In this document: piece after piece, positions 1 through 7,402 of the stretch
How the letters are laid out: each line of letters begins with the position of its first letter
Numbering within the stretch: the first letter of the stretch is position 1
NCBI GenBank assembly: GCA_031551125.1
Contig: JAVBOB010000022.1
Coordinates: 1-28,190 of the forward strand
Direction: 5' to 3'
Origin: JAIRNF01 sp031551125
GTDB taxonomy: Bacteria; Bacteroidota; Bacteroidia; Bacteroidales; UBA932
Length of the DNA: 28,190 nt
Position numbers and translations under genes: made by a program
Notes under the pieces: generated by a model
The model's input: only the letters and a program-made list of their open reading frames with translations
Database searches by the model: none
Told to the model about the DNA's origin: nothing

Positions 1-42
1 AACAGCGGTGGTCTTAATAAAATCGCGTCTATTGGTATTCAT
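1..42 (-). CDS. N-terminus of a Tat-exported protein (partial)
   Basis: The reverse strand from base 42 to the window edge reads MNTNRRDFIKTTAV, with no stop. RRDFIK matches the twin-arginine motif (S/T-RR-x-F-L/I-K) of Tat signal peptides, followed by the start of a hydrophobic stretch. Only 14 residues are visible, so the family cannot be read. In Bacteroidota this kind of start is common on exported Gfo/Idh/MocA oxidoreductases and sugar-phosphate isomerase-like proteins. Such proteins often lie next to DUF1080 genes like the one diverging at 207, so an exported sugar oxidoreductase is a reasonable inference. A TAnnTTTG box lies upstream at 80-87. Confidence 0.6.
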   Translation of the reverse strand, partial: MNTNRRDFIKTTAV

Positions 43-79
43 TGATATTTGTTTATTTAATGGTTAGATTTAATACTTC

Positions 80-87
80 CAAAAATA
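80..87 (-). promoter_or_regulatory. Putative -7 box (TATTTTTG) for the Tat-exported gene
   Basis: The minus strand reads TATTTTTG, a full match to the Bacteroidota -7 consensus TAnnTTTG. It would give a leader of about 34 bases before the ATG at 42. No good TTTG (-33 box) is seen at the expected 19-21 base spacing. Confidence 0.4.
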
Positions 88-161
88 CAATATTATTCTA
101 TTCAATCGTTCGTTTTATGCTTTTTTATGAAATCGAACAAAATATCCCCACGAAAAATATG

Positions 162-169
162 TACTTTTA
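162..169 (+). promoter_or_regulatory. Weak -7-like box (TACTTTTA)
   Basis: TACTTTTA matches 5 of the 6 fixed positions of TAnnTTTG. It would place the transcript start about 34 bases before the ATG at 207, the same distance as at several other genes in this window. There is no -33 box, so this is tentative. Confidence 0.3.
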
Positions 170-206
170 GCGTCCCAAACTTGTTCAATAACCTAAAACA
201 TTCATC

Positions 207-947
207 ATGAAAAAGTGTAGTATATTGCTGATAATCTTGTGTTTTGTAGGAACTATCACTGCCCAGGAACTCAAGTGGAAACCCGAACATACCGAATATT
301 GGAATAATCAACCGGCAGTTGTTACTCCCGGCGAAGGTACCAAACCGCCATCCGATGCCATCGTGCTGTTCGACGGTAAGGATCTGTCGGCATGGCAAAG
401 CGCTGATGGCAGCGATGCCAAATGGAAAGTGGAGAACGGATTCTTTACTGTGGTGCGGGGAACCGGTACTATTCAAACAAAACGTGTATTCGGTAGCTGC
501 CAGTTGCATATCGAATGGCGTTCGCCCGCCGAAGTCGATCCCAAGAAAACCGGCCAGGGACGCGGTAACAGCGGAATCTTCCTGCAAAGCCGCTACGAGT
601 TGCAGGTGCTCGACGGGTACAACAATCCGACCTATACCAATGGCGGTGCGGGCAGCATCTATAAACAATCACCTCCGATGGTGAATGCTTGCCGCAAACC
701 GGGCGAATGGCAGGTGTATGACATTATATATACGGCACCGGAATTTTGCGGCAAGGGAGAGGTAATTTCACCTGCACGCATTACGGTAATTCACAATGGT
801 GTGGTAATTCAAAATAATACTACCATCAAAGGGAATACGGAATATGTCGGTTTGCCAGCATATAGCCCGCATGGCCGTCTGCCACTGGTATTACAGGATC
901 ATGGCGATCCGGTGAGCTACCGGAATATCTGGATCAGAGACCTTTAA
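207..947 (+). CDS. Secreted DUF1080 / 3-keto-disaccharide hydrolase family protein
   Basis: This 246-residue protein starts with a signal peptide (residues 1-20, ending TITAQ). The rest resembles the DUF1080 domain (PF06439, 3-keto-disaccharide hydrolase), a concanavalin-like beta-sandwich. Recognisable pieces are LFDGKDLSAW at 54-63, a W-K-V-E-N-G stretch near 73-78, and GNSGIFLQSRYELQVLD at 120-136, the most conserved block. Family members act outside the cytoplasm on glycosides oxidised at C3, cleaving the bond with help from a partner dehydrogenase. The divergent Tat-exported gene at 1-42 could encode such a partner. The gene looks richer in G+C than the esterase and MATE genes that follow the next gene. 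Substrate cannot be read from the sequence. Confidence 0.85.
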   Translation: MKKCSILLIILCFVGTITAQELKWKPEHTEYWNNQPAVVTPGEGTKPPSDAIVLFDGKDLSAWQSADGSDAKWKVENGFFTVVRGTGTIQTKRVFGSCQLHIEWRSPAEVDPKKTGQGRGNSGIFLQSRYELQVLDGYNNPTYTNGGAGSIYKQSPPMVNACRKPGEWQVYDIIYTAPEFCGKGEVISPARITVIHNGVVIQNNTTIKGNTEYVGLPAYSPHGRLPLVLQDHGDPVSYRNIWIRDL

Positions 948-1020
948 GAGTGAAGAATTAAGAGTGAAGAGTGAAGAATTTGTATGTGCAACTCTTCACT
1001 CTTCATTCTTCACTCTTCAT
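948..1020. repeat. Long imperfect inverted repeat of GAGTGAA-type units
   Basis: The left arm (948-980) is made of tandem GAGTGAAGA(ATTAA) units. The right arm (990-1020) is its near-complement, built of CTTCACT/CTTCATT units. The loop is about 9 bases. The repeat starts directly after the stop codon at 947 and ends 24 bases before the regulator ATG at 1045. It could act as a transcription barrier or leader structure, or be a simple-sequence insertion. No T-run follows the stem, so it is not a standard terminator. Confidence 0.75.
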
Positions 1021-1044
1021 TATATCACTTCACTAAAATTTAGT

Positions 1045-2214
1045 ATGGCAAAAATATTGGTTATCGATGATGAGCGCAGCATCCGCAACACGCTGAAGGA
1101 GGTCTTGGAATATGAAAACCACGAGATTGACACGGCTGTGGATGGGCCTGAAGGCATTGAGATGTTTGCGAAAGGAAAGTATGAACTGGTGCTTTGCGAC
1201 ATCAAGATGCCGAATATGGACGGTATCGAGGTGCTTGAAAAACTCATCGACATGCCCGGCAATGCACCGATAGTCATGATTTCGGGGCACGGAAACATTG
1301 ATACGGCTGTGGAAGCGATAAAGAAAGGCGCTTTCGATTTTATTGAGAAGCCACTGGATCTAAACCGGCTGTTGATCACGATCCGTAATGCCCTCGAACG
1401 TAAGGAACTGGTTACTGAAACGCAGGTGCTCAAACGCCGCGTGAACAAGACTTACGAAATCATTGGGCAGTCGCCTGCGATCCGTAATGTGATCGAAATG
1501 ATCGAACGTGTGGCGCCTACCGATGCCCGTGTACTGATCACCGGGAGCAATGGTACCGGCAAGGAACTGGTGGCTCGCTGGCTGCATGAAAAAAGCGCCC
1601 GTGCAAGCGGCCCGTTTGTGGAAGTAAACTGTGCGGCTATCCCATCGGAGTTGATTGAAAGCGAATTGTTCGGGCACGAAAAAGGTTCGTTTACTTCGGC
1701 ATACAAGGATCGTAAGGGTAAATTCGAAGCGGCCAATAAAGGTACAATCTTCCTCGATGAGATCGGAGATATGAGTCTCTCGGCGCAAGCCAAAGTATTG
1801 CGGGCTTTACAGGAAAACAAGATCTCACGCGTAGGGAGCGACAAGGAAATCAAGGTGGATGTTCGTATTGTGGCGGCTACCAACAAGGATCTCAAAAAAG
1901 CGATTGAGAACAACCAGTTCCGCGAGGACTTGTACCACCGCCTGAGCGTGATCCTGGTGCGCGTACCTACCCTCAACGAACGCCTGGAGGATATACCGCT
2001 GCTGGCAGAGCATTTCATCAAGCAGATCTGTACCGAGTACGGCATGCCGATGAAAGAAATCACCAAGGAAGCAATCGCCGAGTTGCAGAAGATCAACTGG
2101 ACGGGCAACATCCGCGAGTTCCGCAATGTGGTGGAACGTCTTATTATTCTTTGCGACAAGAAGATTACAGATAAGGATGTGATTGCCTTCGCACAACCAA
2201 TTTCGAAGGAATAA
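1045..2214 (+). CDS. NtrC-type response regulator (receiver + AAA+) without an HTH domain
   Basis: The start is set at the ATG at 1045 (MAKILVIDDE); the longer frame from 964 is encoded by the repeat and is unlikely to be protein. The 389 residues hold a receiver domain (1-120: acidic pair D8/D9, phospho-acceptor D52, S80, K102) and a sigma-54-activator AAA+ domain (about 138-370). The latter has Walker A GSNGTGKE (167-174), Walker B GTIFLDEI (233-240), arginine-finger region REDLYHRL (293-300) and sensor-2 region GNIREFRNVVER (354-365). The sigma-54 contact loop reads GSFTSA (214-219) instead of GAFTGA. The protein stops soon after the AAA+ lid, with no Fis-type HTH. It may act without site-specific DNA binding. 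No histidine kinase is adjacent. Confidence 0.92.
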   Translation: MAKILVIDDERSIRNTLKEVLEYENHEIDTAVDGPEGIEMFAKGKYELVLCDIKMPNMDGIEVLEKLIDMPGNAPIVMISGHGNIDTAVEAIKKGAFDFIEKPLDLNRLLITIRNALERKELVTETQVLKRRVNKTYEIIGQSPAIRNVIEMIERVAPTDARVLITGSNGTGKELVARWLHEKSARASGPFVEVNCAAIPSELIESELFGHEKGSFTSAYKDRKGKFEAANKGTIFLDEIGDMSLSAQAKVLRALQENKISRVGSDKEIKVDVRIVAATNKDLKKAIENNQFREDLYHRLSVILVRVPTLNERLEDIPLLAEHFIKQICTEYGMPMKEITKEAIAELQKINWTGNIREFRNVVERLIILCDKKITDKDVIAFAQPISKE

Positions 2215-2216
2215 AC

Positions 2217-2342
2217 CGTCATTGCGAGGAGGAACGACGAAGCAATCTACTGAAATATGGAGATTGGTTAGCTTCGCTGCCCTTCGGGTCGGCAAAAAGC
2301 GCCTCGCAACCGAGTTTACGAGCTCGGCGAAGCCAATGACGA
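2217..2342. repeat. REP-like palindromic repeat, copy A
   Basis: The element begins CGTCATTGCGAGGAGGAACG two bases after the regulator stop and ends in CCAATGACG, so its ends are inverted repeats. The longer right half includes a 24-base stretch (GAGTTTACGAGC...GAAGCCA) found exactly, in inverse orientation, in copy B near 7004-7030. Other relatives lie at 11516-11590 and 18605-18681. Confidence 0.85.
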
Positions 2343-2351
2343 TGATAATAT

Positions 2352-2359
2352 TACTTTTG
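2352..2359 (+). promoter_or_regulatory. Putative -7 box (TACTTTTG) for the esterase gene
   Basis: TACTTTTG is a full match to TAnnTTTG and would give a leader of about 29 bases before the ATG at 2392. It lies just outside repeat copy A. No TTTG is seen at -33. Confidence 0.45.
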
Positions 2360-2391
2360 CTCTATGTGAAGCACCTAAACCCTGATGTCTT

Positions 2392-3228
2392 ATGAAAAAA
2401 CTTTTACTAGTTGCATTACTACTTCTTCCCATCAGCTCTATTTATGCTGCAAAGGTTGATACACTTGCCACATATAGCACCGTAATGCAAAAGCAAATTA
2501 AAGCTGTGGTGATAACCCCTGATAGCTACGATAAAACGGTAGCCCTACCAACAGTTTACCTTTTGCACGGCTATGGCGACTACTATGGCGGTGGCTGGTT
2601 TAAGCATAAAACAGGTGTTGAGAGGTTGGCCGATACTCACCAGCTGATCATTGTTTGTCCTGACGGGAATAACAGCTGGTACTTTGATAGCCCTATTGAT
2701 AAGTCTAGTCAGTATGAAACGTATATTATTAAAGAGCTGATACCGTTTATTGACCAAAATTTTAAAACCGTTGCTAAGCGTGAGGGTAGGGGGATTACCG
2801 GCTTAAGCATGGGTGGACATGGCGCGCTGTATCTCGCTCTTCGGCATCAGGATGTATTTGGTGCAGCGGGAAGTATGAGCGGAGGTGTTGATATTCGTTC
2901 TTTCTCCAATAGCTGGGGTATTATAAAGTGGCTTGGTCCGTATGCTGAATTTCCCGACCGTTGGGAAAAAAATACAGTTGCAGGCATGTTGTACCTATTA
3001 ACCCCTAAATCGCTTGCACTTGTTATTGATTGCGGGACAGATGATTTCTTTTATGATGTGAACGTACGCTTACATGAAAAGTTATTGGAAAGAAATATTC
3101 CGCACGATTTTATTTCACGACCCGGTAAGCATGATTGGGATTATTGGAAAAATGCGGTAAAGTATCAGATGCTGTTTATGCATGAATACTTTGAAAAAGC
3201 GCTAACAGAGACTACAGAAAAGAAGTAA
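2392..3228 (+). CDS. Secreted alpha/beta-hydrolase esterase (esterase D / PF00756 type)
   Basis: The 278-residue protein begins with a signal peptide (about residues 1-20, ending SIYAA). The mature part is an esterase of the PF00756 type, which includes S-formylglutathione hydrolases, feruloyl and acetyl-xylan esterases and trehalose mycolyltransferases. Visible features are the oxyanion-side motif LLHGYGD (57-63), the nucleophile elbow GLSMGG (Ser139), a CGTDD block with the likely catalytic Asp (217 or 218), and GKHDWDYW with catalytic His247. The export signal suggests action on an extracellular or periplasmic ester, perhaps an acylated polysaccharide. It appears to be a single-gene unit, with a promoter-like box at 2352 and a hairpin at 3256. 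Confidence 0.85.
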   Translation: MKKLLLVALLLLPISSIYAAKVDTLATYSTVMQKQIKAVVITPDSYDKTVALPTVYLLHGYGDYYGGGWFKHKTGVERLADTHQLIIVCPDGNNSWYFDSPIDKSSQYETYIIKELIPFIDQNFKTVAKREGRGITGLSMGGHGALYLALRHQDVFGAAGSMSGGVDIRSFSNSWGIIKWLGPYAEFPDRWEKNTVAGMLYLLTPKSLALVIDCGTDDFFYDVNVRLHEKLLERNIPHDFISRPGKHDWDYWKNAVKYQMLFMHEYFEKALTETTEKK

Positions 3229-3255
3229 AATAGTATAACTTTGCATTCCCCTCTG

Positions 3256-3286
3256 AGCGGCATTTAACCTTGGTTATAATGCCGCT
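3256..3286 (+). terminator. Hairpin after the esterase gene
   Basis: AGCGGCATT (3256-3264) and AATGCCGCT (3278-3286) form a perfect 9-bp stem with a 13-base loop, 27 bases after the esterase stop. The trailing TAATATTAT is AT-rich but not a clean T-run. A TAACTTTG box at 3236-3243 could also start a short transcript through this hairpin. Confidence 0.5.
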
Positions 3287-3318
3287 TAATATTATAGAAT
3301 AAATTAGCTGGTGGCATG

Positions 3319-3566
3319 TTAATGTCCTACGAACAAAACATACTTGCTGAAAGGTTCTATTGATATATATGTCCTAACGGGCAAGATTGTTTATAGGGTA
3401 TTTTGTTGATGCGCATTTGCAACGTGTGTGGGGCACTTGTTGACGCAAAACGCACGCGGGCAAATTTTTATTGATATGCTGAATAATAGCAGAATTGTCC
3501 GTAGGACATTAACGTCAATAGTATTATGATATAGCTGATTATTTTTATTGCCCGTAGGGCATTAAT
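3319..3566. repeat. Intergenic cluster of CGTAGGACATTAA-type repeats
   Basis: The 357-base gap between the esterase and MATE genes has no convincing ORF. It carries one core motif at least three times: TTAATGTCCTACG (3319-3331, inverted), CGTAGGACATTAA (3500-3512), and the variant CGTAGGGCATTAA (3553-3565). A partial form, TGTCCTAACGGGC, lies near 3370-3382. The first and second copies can pair across about 170 bases, so the segment may fold or be a degraded repeat element. Confidence 0.65.
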
Positions 3567-3585
3567 ATTTTGAAAATAGCTAACC

Positions 3586-4911
3586 ATGCCCACAGGCGTA
3601 AAAAATCTTACAAAAGGAAATATATTTAAGCAGCTGGTTCAGCTGGCCTTGCCTATCATGGGTACCAGCTTTGTACAAATGGCATACAGCCTAACGGATA
3701 TGGGTTGGGTAGGTCGTTTGGGGAGTGAAGAGGTGGCAGCAGTTGGAGCAGTCGGTATCTTATTATGGTTATGCTCATCGGCAGCAATGCTATCAAAGGT
3801 TGCAGCTGAGGTGAGCATCGGCCAATCTATTGGCGCCAACAAGAAACATACGGCAATGGCCTACGCATCACATGCTACCACTATTGGACTTATTGCTTCA
3901 TTACTGGTAATGGCTGTACTATTTTTTGGCGCTGATTTTATCCTTTCTTTTTTCAAGTTGAGCACTAAGGTTAACGGTATAGCTGTTGACTACCTGCATA
4001 TTGTATGTACCGCCGTTCCGTTTGCTTACCTATCGTTTACCTTTTCTGGAATATACAATGGCGCAGGGCGTAGTAATATCCCTTTCTATATAACGGCAAC
4101 GGGATTGGCTTGCAACATGCTTCTTGACCCGCTGTTTATTTTCGGGTTTAATATGGGTACTAACGGAGCGGCTATTGCTACATGGATAGCTCAGGCATTA
4201 GTATTCTCCCTTTTCGTTTGGCAAATGCGCCGCTATAACGGAATACTCAACCGCTTTCCCATGTTGGTACGCCTTCGGAAGGTTTTTACGCTGAAAATAC
4301 TTCGGCTAGGTTTTCCCATTGCTATAATGAACCTCTTCTTTGCGGCTATCAATACCTATATGGCACGTGTAGCCTCTATATATGGCGGACACATTGGGCT
4401 ATCAACTCAAACGGTGGGCGGACAAATAGAAGGTATTACGTGGAACACCTCATCGGGTTTTTCTACCGCGCTAGGTGCATTTTCCGCACAAAACTTTGCA
4501 GCCGGAAAACCGTTGAGAGCGAGAAAAGCCTTTCGTTATACCTTAACCATGTTGCTGTCGTTAGGCGCAGTGGTAACCGTTGTTTTTGTATTTTTCGGCA
4601 AATCGGTTTTCGGCCTCATTGTTCCCGAGCAAGACAGTATTGTGGCGGGTGGCGAGTACCTGATGATTGTCGGGCTATCGCAAATTTTTATGATGCTCGA
4701 AATGACCACTCAGGGTATGTTTAACGGGGCAGGTCGTACCGTTCCTCCCGCAATAGTAAGCGTTACCTTTAATCTGGCAAGAGTTCCGCTTGCGCTAATA
4801 CTTGCTCCTGCTATGGGGTTAAAAGGTGTTTGGTGGGCAATCTCTATATCAAGTATTGCGAAGGGTGTTATACTGCCGCTTTTATGGAGGTTGTTTATAC
4901 GGAAGAAGTAA
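3586..4911 (+). CDS. MATE family efflux transporter
   Basis: The 441-residue protein is strongly hydrophobic, with about twelve predicted membrane segments in two similar halves, the normal size and layout for the MATE/NorM/DinF superfamily. The N-terminal GNIFKQLVQLALPIMGTSFVQ and the following SLTDMGWVGRLG match the typical first helix and the loop after it. NGAGRSNIPF and FNGAGRTVPP occupy equivalent places in the two halves. Such proteins export drugs or metabolites from the cytoplasm using a Na+ or H+ gradient. The substrate cannot be predicted. The start codon follows directly on the repeat cluster, with no obvious ribosome binding site. Confidence 0.92.
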   Translation: MPTGVKNLTKGNIFKQLVQLALPIMGTSFVQMAYSLTDMGWVGRLGSEEVAAVGAVGILLWLCSSAAMLSKVAAEVSIGQSIGANKKHTAMAYASHATTIGLIASLLVMAVLFFGADFILSFFKLSTKVNGIAVDYLHIVCTAVPFAYLSFTFSGIYNGAGRSNIPFYITATGLACNMLLDPLFIFGFNMGTNGAAIATWIAQALVFSLFVWQMRRYNGILNRFPMLVRLRKVFTLKILRLGFPIAIMNLFFAAINTYMARVASIYGGHIGLSTQTVGGQIEGITWNTSSGFSTALGAFSAQNFAAGKPLRARKAFRYTLTMLLSLGAVVTVVFVFFGKSVFGLIVPEQDSIVAGGEYLMIVGLSQIFMMLEMTTQGMFNGAGRTVPPAIVSVTFNLARVPLALILAPAMGLKGVWWAISISSIAKGVILPLLWRLFIRKK

Positions 4912-4969
4912 TATGCCTCTTCGGAAAATAGTATGACAACCAACAACAGACAGCCCAAACAACAGGAAA

Positions 4970-5177
4970 ATTTTAGGCTAAAGCCCGGCTGTTTGAATCC
5001 CCTTAATCCGTTGACTAAAGTCAACGGCAATGAACCTAGTTATTAGGTTTTAGCCCAGCGTTCCTACGGCTGCTTGCGAGCGGGCTTGCGGGCGACTTCA
5101 CTATCCCACGAGACAAAAGCCAAAGCGGGCGGCAAAAGCTCAATTACCGATTTCAGCCCGCTTGCAGGCAGGACGTA
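4970..5177. repeat. Intergenic palindrome-rich stretch
   Basis: The gap 4912-5191 between the convergent MATE and EreA/ChaN-like genes holds no gene. It contains a perfect palindrome CCGTTGACT-AA-AGTCAACGG (5008-5027). Around it are AGGCTAAAGCCCGG (near 4976-4989), a TTTTAGCCCAGCG segment (near 5048-5060) and several GCGGGC/GCCCGC blocks (5090-5165) that can pair. It resembles the TTTAGCCCAACG element at 23017-23167. A role as a two-way transcription barrier is possible. Confidence 0.6.
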
Positions 5178-5191
5178 AGTTGGCAACTGTT

Positions 5192-6799
5192 TTATTCAAA
5201 TAATCTGCCCCAACGTTTTTTCCCTTCTGGGTTTCTTTTTTTGAAATATTCGATAATAGATTCTTTATTAACCTCTTTAATATCGAACCAATCAGTAACA
5301 GAACGATTCGTTAACGCTGCCCTGCGTTTCATTTCATCTACAAATTTATCAGAGAAAATATCATACAAAAGATAATCTGCAGGCTCATCTCTTAAAGTGC
5401 CAAAAAAGATATATCCGTCAAAATTGTTTTCAAAACTACCTGTACGGGAATCATAACTTAATTCATAATCGGCATCAAAAGGTTCTTTGCCAAAAGGACT
5501 ATTCTGTAAATTAAATGCGACAGGTTTATTTCCTATTTGTGCAAAAACCGTATCGAAAAGCCCTTGCCTAAGTTCTCCGTATAATCGTCCGCTATTACTC
5601 ATGACAGGACTATGCTGGAAAATTACAAAAATATCGCCTTTCGGAAAGTGCTTCGACAATTGTTGTCCGGCGCTAAATTTAGGTTCTTTTTTCGTATGTT
5701 CAGGGTAGTTTGTCGGAACTTCTGATTTATAAGCGTGCATGTATCCAACAATAAAAAGATGATTTCGATTGCTCGACTCTGATTGAATAGTTTGTTTAAT
5801 AATATTTGCCATATTATCATTCCTATCAGTCATCGTTTCCCAAGAGATTTTCCACTCTTCAGGGGTGTTTAGTAAATGGTATGGCGGTTGATAATCTACG
5901 GGGACTACTCTAATCTTATTGGCTTTAGGTAAAGTTTGATTTAAATGCCATAAATCAACTAAAAATTCATACTCGCCTTTGTCCCACCATCCATATATTT
6001 GTTCTGAACGTAAAATGTTTAATAAGATTTCTGCGTCTAATTTTGAAGTTGCAAAAAAGCGGTCAAATTCACTTTGCTGATTAGAGGGAAGTTCTAAAAA
6101 AATAGTCCCAATCGTTTTAGCAAATTGTGGGTCTTTGATAGTGTTTTTTAATAAATCCCATGAAATTTTACGGCGATGTACTTCCCCGTAGATGACTAAC
6201 TTATGGGTGGCAAATGCATCTAATAAAAAAGTTGTTGGCTCTTTTCCTTCTTTTTTGATATAATTTAAAAAAGTTGCAGTATCGGTCGATACGGTTTTTA
6301 GGGTATTCATTTTGTGATACCTGCTTAAGGAACTAGGGGCAACCGTAGCAAATTTGTTTCGAATTGCGGGTATATTCTGTCCGAAATCCTCACCTATATT
6401 CAACCACTTACCTTTTTCAAGGTTAAAACTCCTGTATGTATAGCCCGAATTAGCATTCCCTATTATCATACAGGCAATTGAATCTTTATAAATAATAACT
6501 TCTTGAATGGTATCGCTTAAGTATTTTGTTTTTTGTTCTTCACTTACATTTCTATTGGGGGAATTTGAATCGAAGAATTGGCTAAAGCGTTCTGTACTGA
6601 CTGCTGCCCATAAATTCTCAGTGCCGTTGGCTATCAAGTAAGCACAAGTTACACCTGCATTAAGAGGCGTACTTAAATCAAACTTATCAGGAAAATCCTT
6701 AAGTTGTTTATTGATTTTTGCAGTTTTCAAATCGCGATTTTGTGCATACCCTGTAATTGAAAGAAGAAAAATACTGATAAGTAATGTTTTTGCTTTCAT
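5192..6799 (-). CDS. Exported protein with EreA/ChaN-like (Tiki superfamily) domain
   Basis: The 535-residue protein has a signal peptide (1-20, ending ITGYAQ). Residues about 20-165 are not recognised. From about 195 the sequence follows the erythromycin esterase/ChaN/TraB-like pattern. It has a strand ending in GEVH (205-208), a strand with acidic IFLELPS (E236), VVPVDYQ (298-304), a TDRNDNMA helix (324-331), and a second histidine strand FIVGYMHA (349-356). The two GxxH sites and the acidic residue are what make the metal- or substrate-binding site in that superfamily. A tail of about 140 residues follows. The gene is clearly more AT-rich than its neighbours and stands alone, consistent with acquisition by transfer. 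The exact activity (esterase, protease-like or haem-binding) is not readable. Confidence 0.6.
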   Translation of the reverse strand: MKAKTLLISIFLLSITGYAQNRDLKTAKINKQLKDFPDKFDLSTPLNAGVTCAYLIANGTENLWAAVSTERFSQFFDSNSPNRNVSEEQKTKYLSDTIQEVIIYKDSIACMIIGNANSGYTYRSFNLEKGKWLNIGEDFGQNIPAIRNKFATVAPSSLSRYHKMNTLKTVSTDTATFLNYIKKEGKEPTTFLLDAFATHKLVIYGEVHRRKISWDLLKNTIKDPQFAKTIGTIFLELPSNQQSEFDRFFATSKLDAEILLNILRSEQIYGWWDKGEYEFLVDLWHLNQTLPKANKIRVVPVDYQPPYHLLNTPEEWKISWETMTDRNDNMANIIKQTIQSESSNRNHLFIVGYMHAYKSEVPTNYPEHTKKEPKFSAGQQLSKHFPKGDIFVIFQHSPVMSNSGRLYGELRQGLFDTVFAQIGNKPVAFNLQNSPFGKEPFDADYELSYDSRTGSFENNFDGYIFFGTLRDEPADYLLYDIFSDKFVDEMKRRAALTNRSVTDWFDIKEVNKESIIEYFKKRNPEGKKRWGRLFE

Positions 6800-6966
6800 A
6801 TTTATTGTTTTTAATGAATTTTCAATTTATTTTTTCAATGCGACCACGCAAATGGTTGCCAACTAAGATATTGCTTACACTGTTACCACCATCATCCCCA
6901 AAAGGGATGTTTATTGTAATAAATTTCTTTTACTAAAGGAGGTTGAATCTACCTTGTATAGCCTAA

Positions 6967-7056
6967 GCTGAACGAGAGTGAAGCAATTTTTCGAATAGGA
7001 CAGATTGGCTTCGCCGAGCTCGTAAACTCAGTTGCTTCACTTCGCTCGCAATGACG
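6967..7056. repeat. REP-like palindromic repeat, copy B
   Basis: The right arm ends TCGCTCGCAATGACG, one base from the mmcQ-like stop at 7058. The left arm (GAACGAGAGTGAAGCAATTT, 6971-6990) is a degraded complement. It shares an exact 24-base stretch with copy A in inverse orientation. The remaining gap, 6800-6966, shows no gene. Confidence 0.8.
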
Positions 7057-7057
7057 A

Positions 7058-7402
7058 TTAGAGCAATCCAACCTGTAGTTTCTTTGGCAACTTTTGTACC
7101 ACCAATCGGTAAGAATCGTCAATCCATTCGGCAATAAGGCGTGATGGAATAGAGCCATCAAGAACAACCATGTTCCACTGTGCCTTATTCATGTGGTAAC
7201 CCGGTTGCACAGCTGGATATTGCTCGCGCAGCTCAATTGCTTTTTCAGGATCGCACTTTACGAGAATCATATTTTTCTCCAGCGAGATAAGCAAAAACAT
7301 TTTGTCGTGTACCTTAAAAACCGGAGTATCCTCATCAAAAGGCATGCACTCTGTTGTTTCTTTCTTTGCGAGGCAGTAATCGCGAATTTCTTCTAAAGTC
7401 AT
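7058..7402 (-). CDS. MmcQ/YjbR family protein
   Basis: This 114-residue protein matches the MmcQ/YjbR family, with a CyaY-like fold. Its layout is typical: an opening helix (MTLEEIRDYCLAKK), a TPVFKVHDKMFLLISL strand pair near 25-40, a LVKCDPEKAIELRE block near 47-60, a YHMNKAQWNMVVLDG strand near 69-83, and a final ESYRLV-like helix (DDSYRLVVQKLPKK). Members are small putative DNA-binding proteins with no established role. The ATG overlaps the stop of yraN in an ATGA arrangement (7399-7402), so the two are probably translated together. Confidence 0.88.
   Translation of the reverse strand: MTLEEIRDYCLAKKETTECMPFDEDTPVFKVHDKMFLLISLEKNMILVKCDPEKAIELREQYPAVQPGYHMNKAQWNMVVLDGSIPSRLIAEWIDDSYRLVVQKLPKKLQVGLL

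Noticed and set aside
964..1044. 27-codon N-terminal extension of the regulator
   Set aside because: It is encoded by the inverted repeat, and the receiver domain begins exactly at the ATG at 1045.
1452..2222. 256-codon minus-strand ORF opposite the regulator
   Set aside because: It is antisense to a highly conserved AAA+ domain; its serine/arginine-rich translation is typical of a shadow frame.
2183..2395. 70-codon plus-strand ORF after the regulator
   Set aside because: It is encoded mainly by REP-like repeat copy A (RGGTTKQS, RLATEFTSSAKP), a common repeat-driven false gene.
3319..3566. CRISPR-like array
   Set aside because: The repeated cores are short, irregularly spaced and in both orientations, with no cas genes nearby.
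5192..6799. Macrolide resistance gene (erythromycin esterase)
   Set aside because: Only the superfamily pattern is visible; the protein is exported and differs too much to claim this activity.
6949..7167. 72-codon minus-strand ORF containing HCERSEATEFTSSAKP
   Set aside because: It is repeat copy B translated and overlaps the mmcQ-like gene in another frame.
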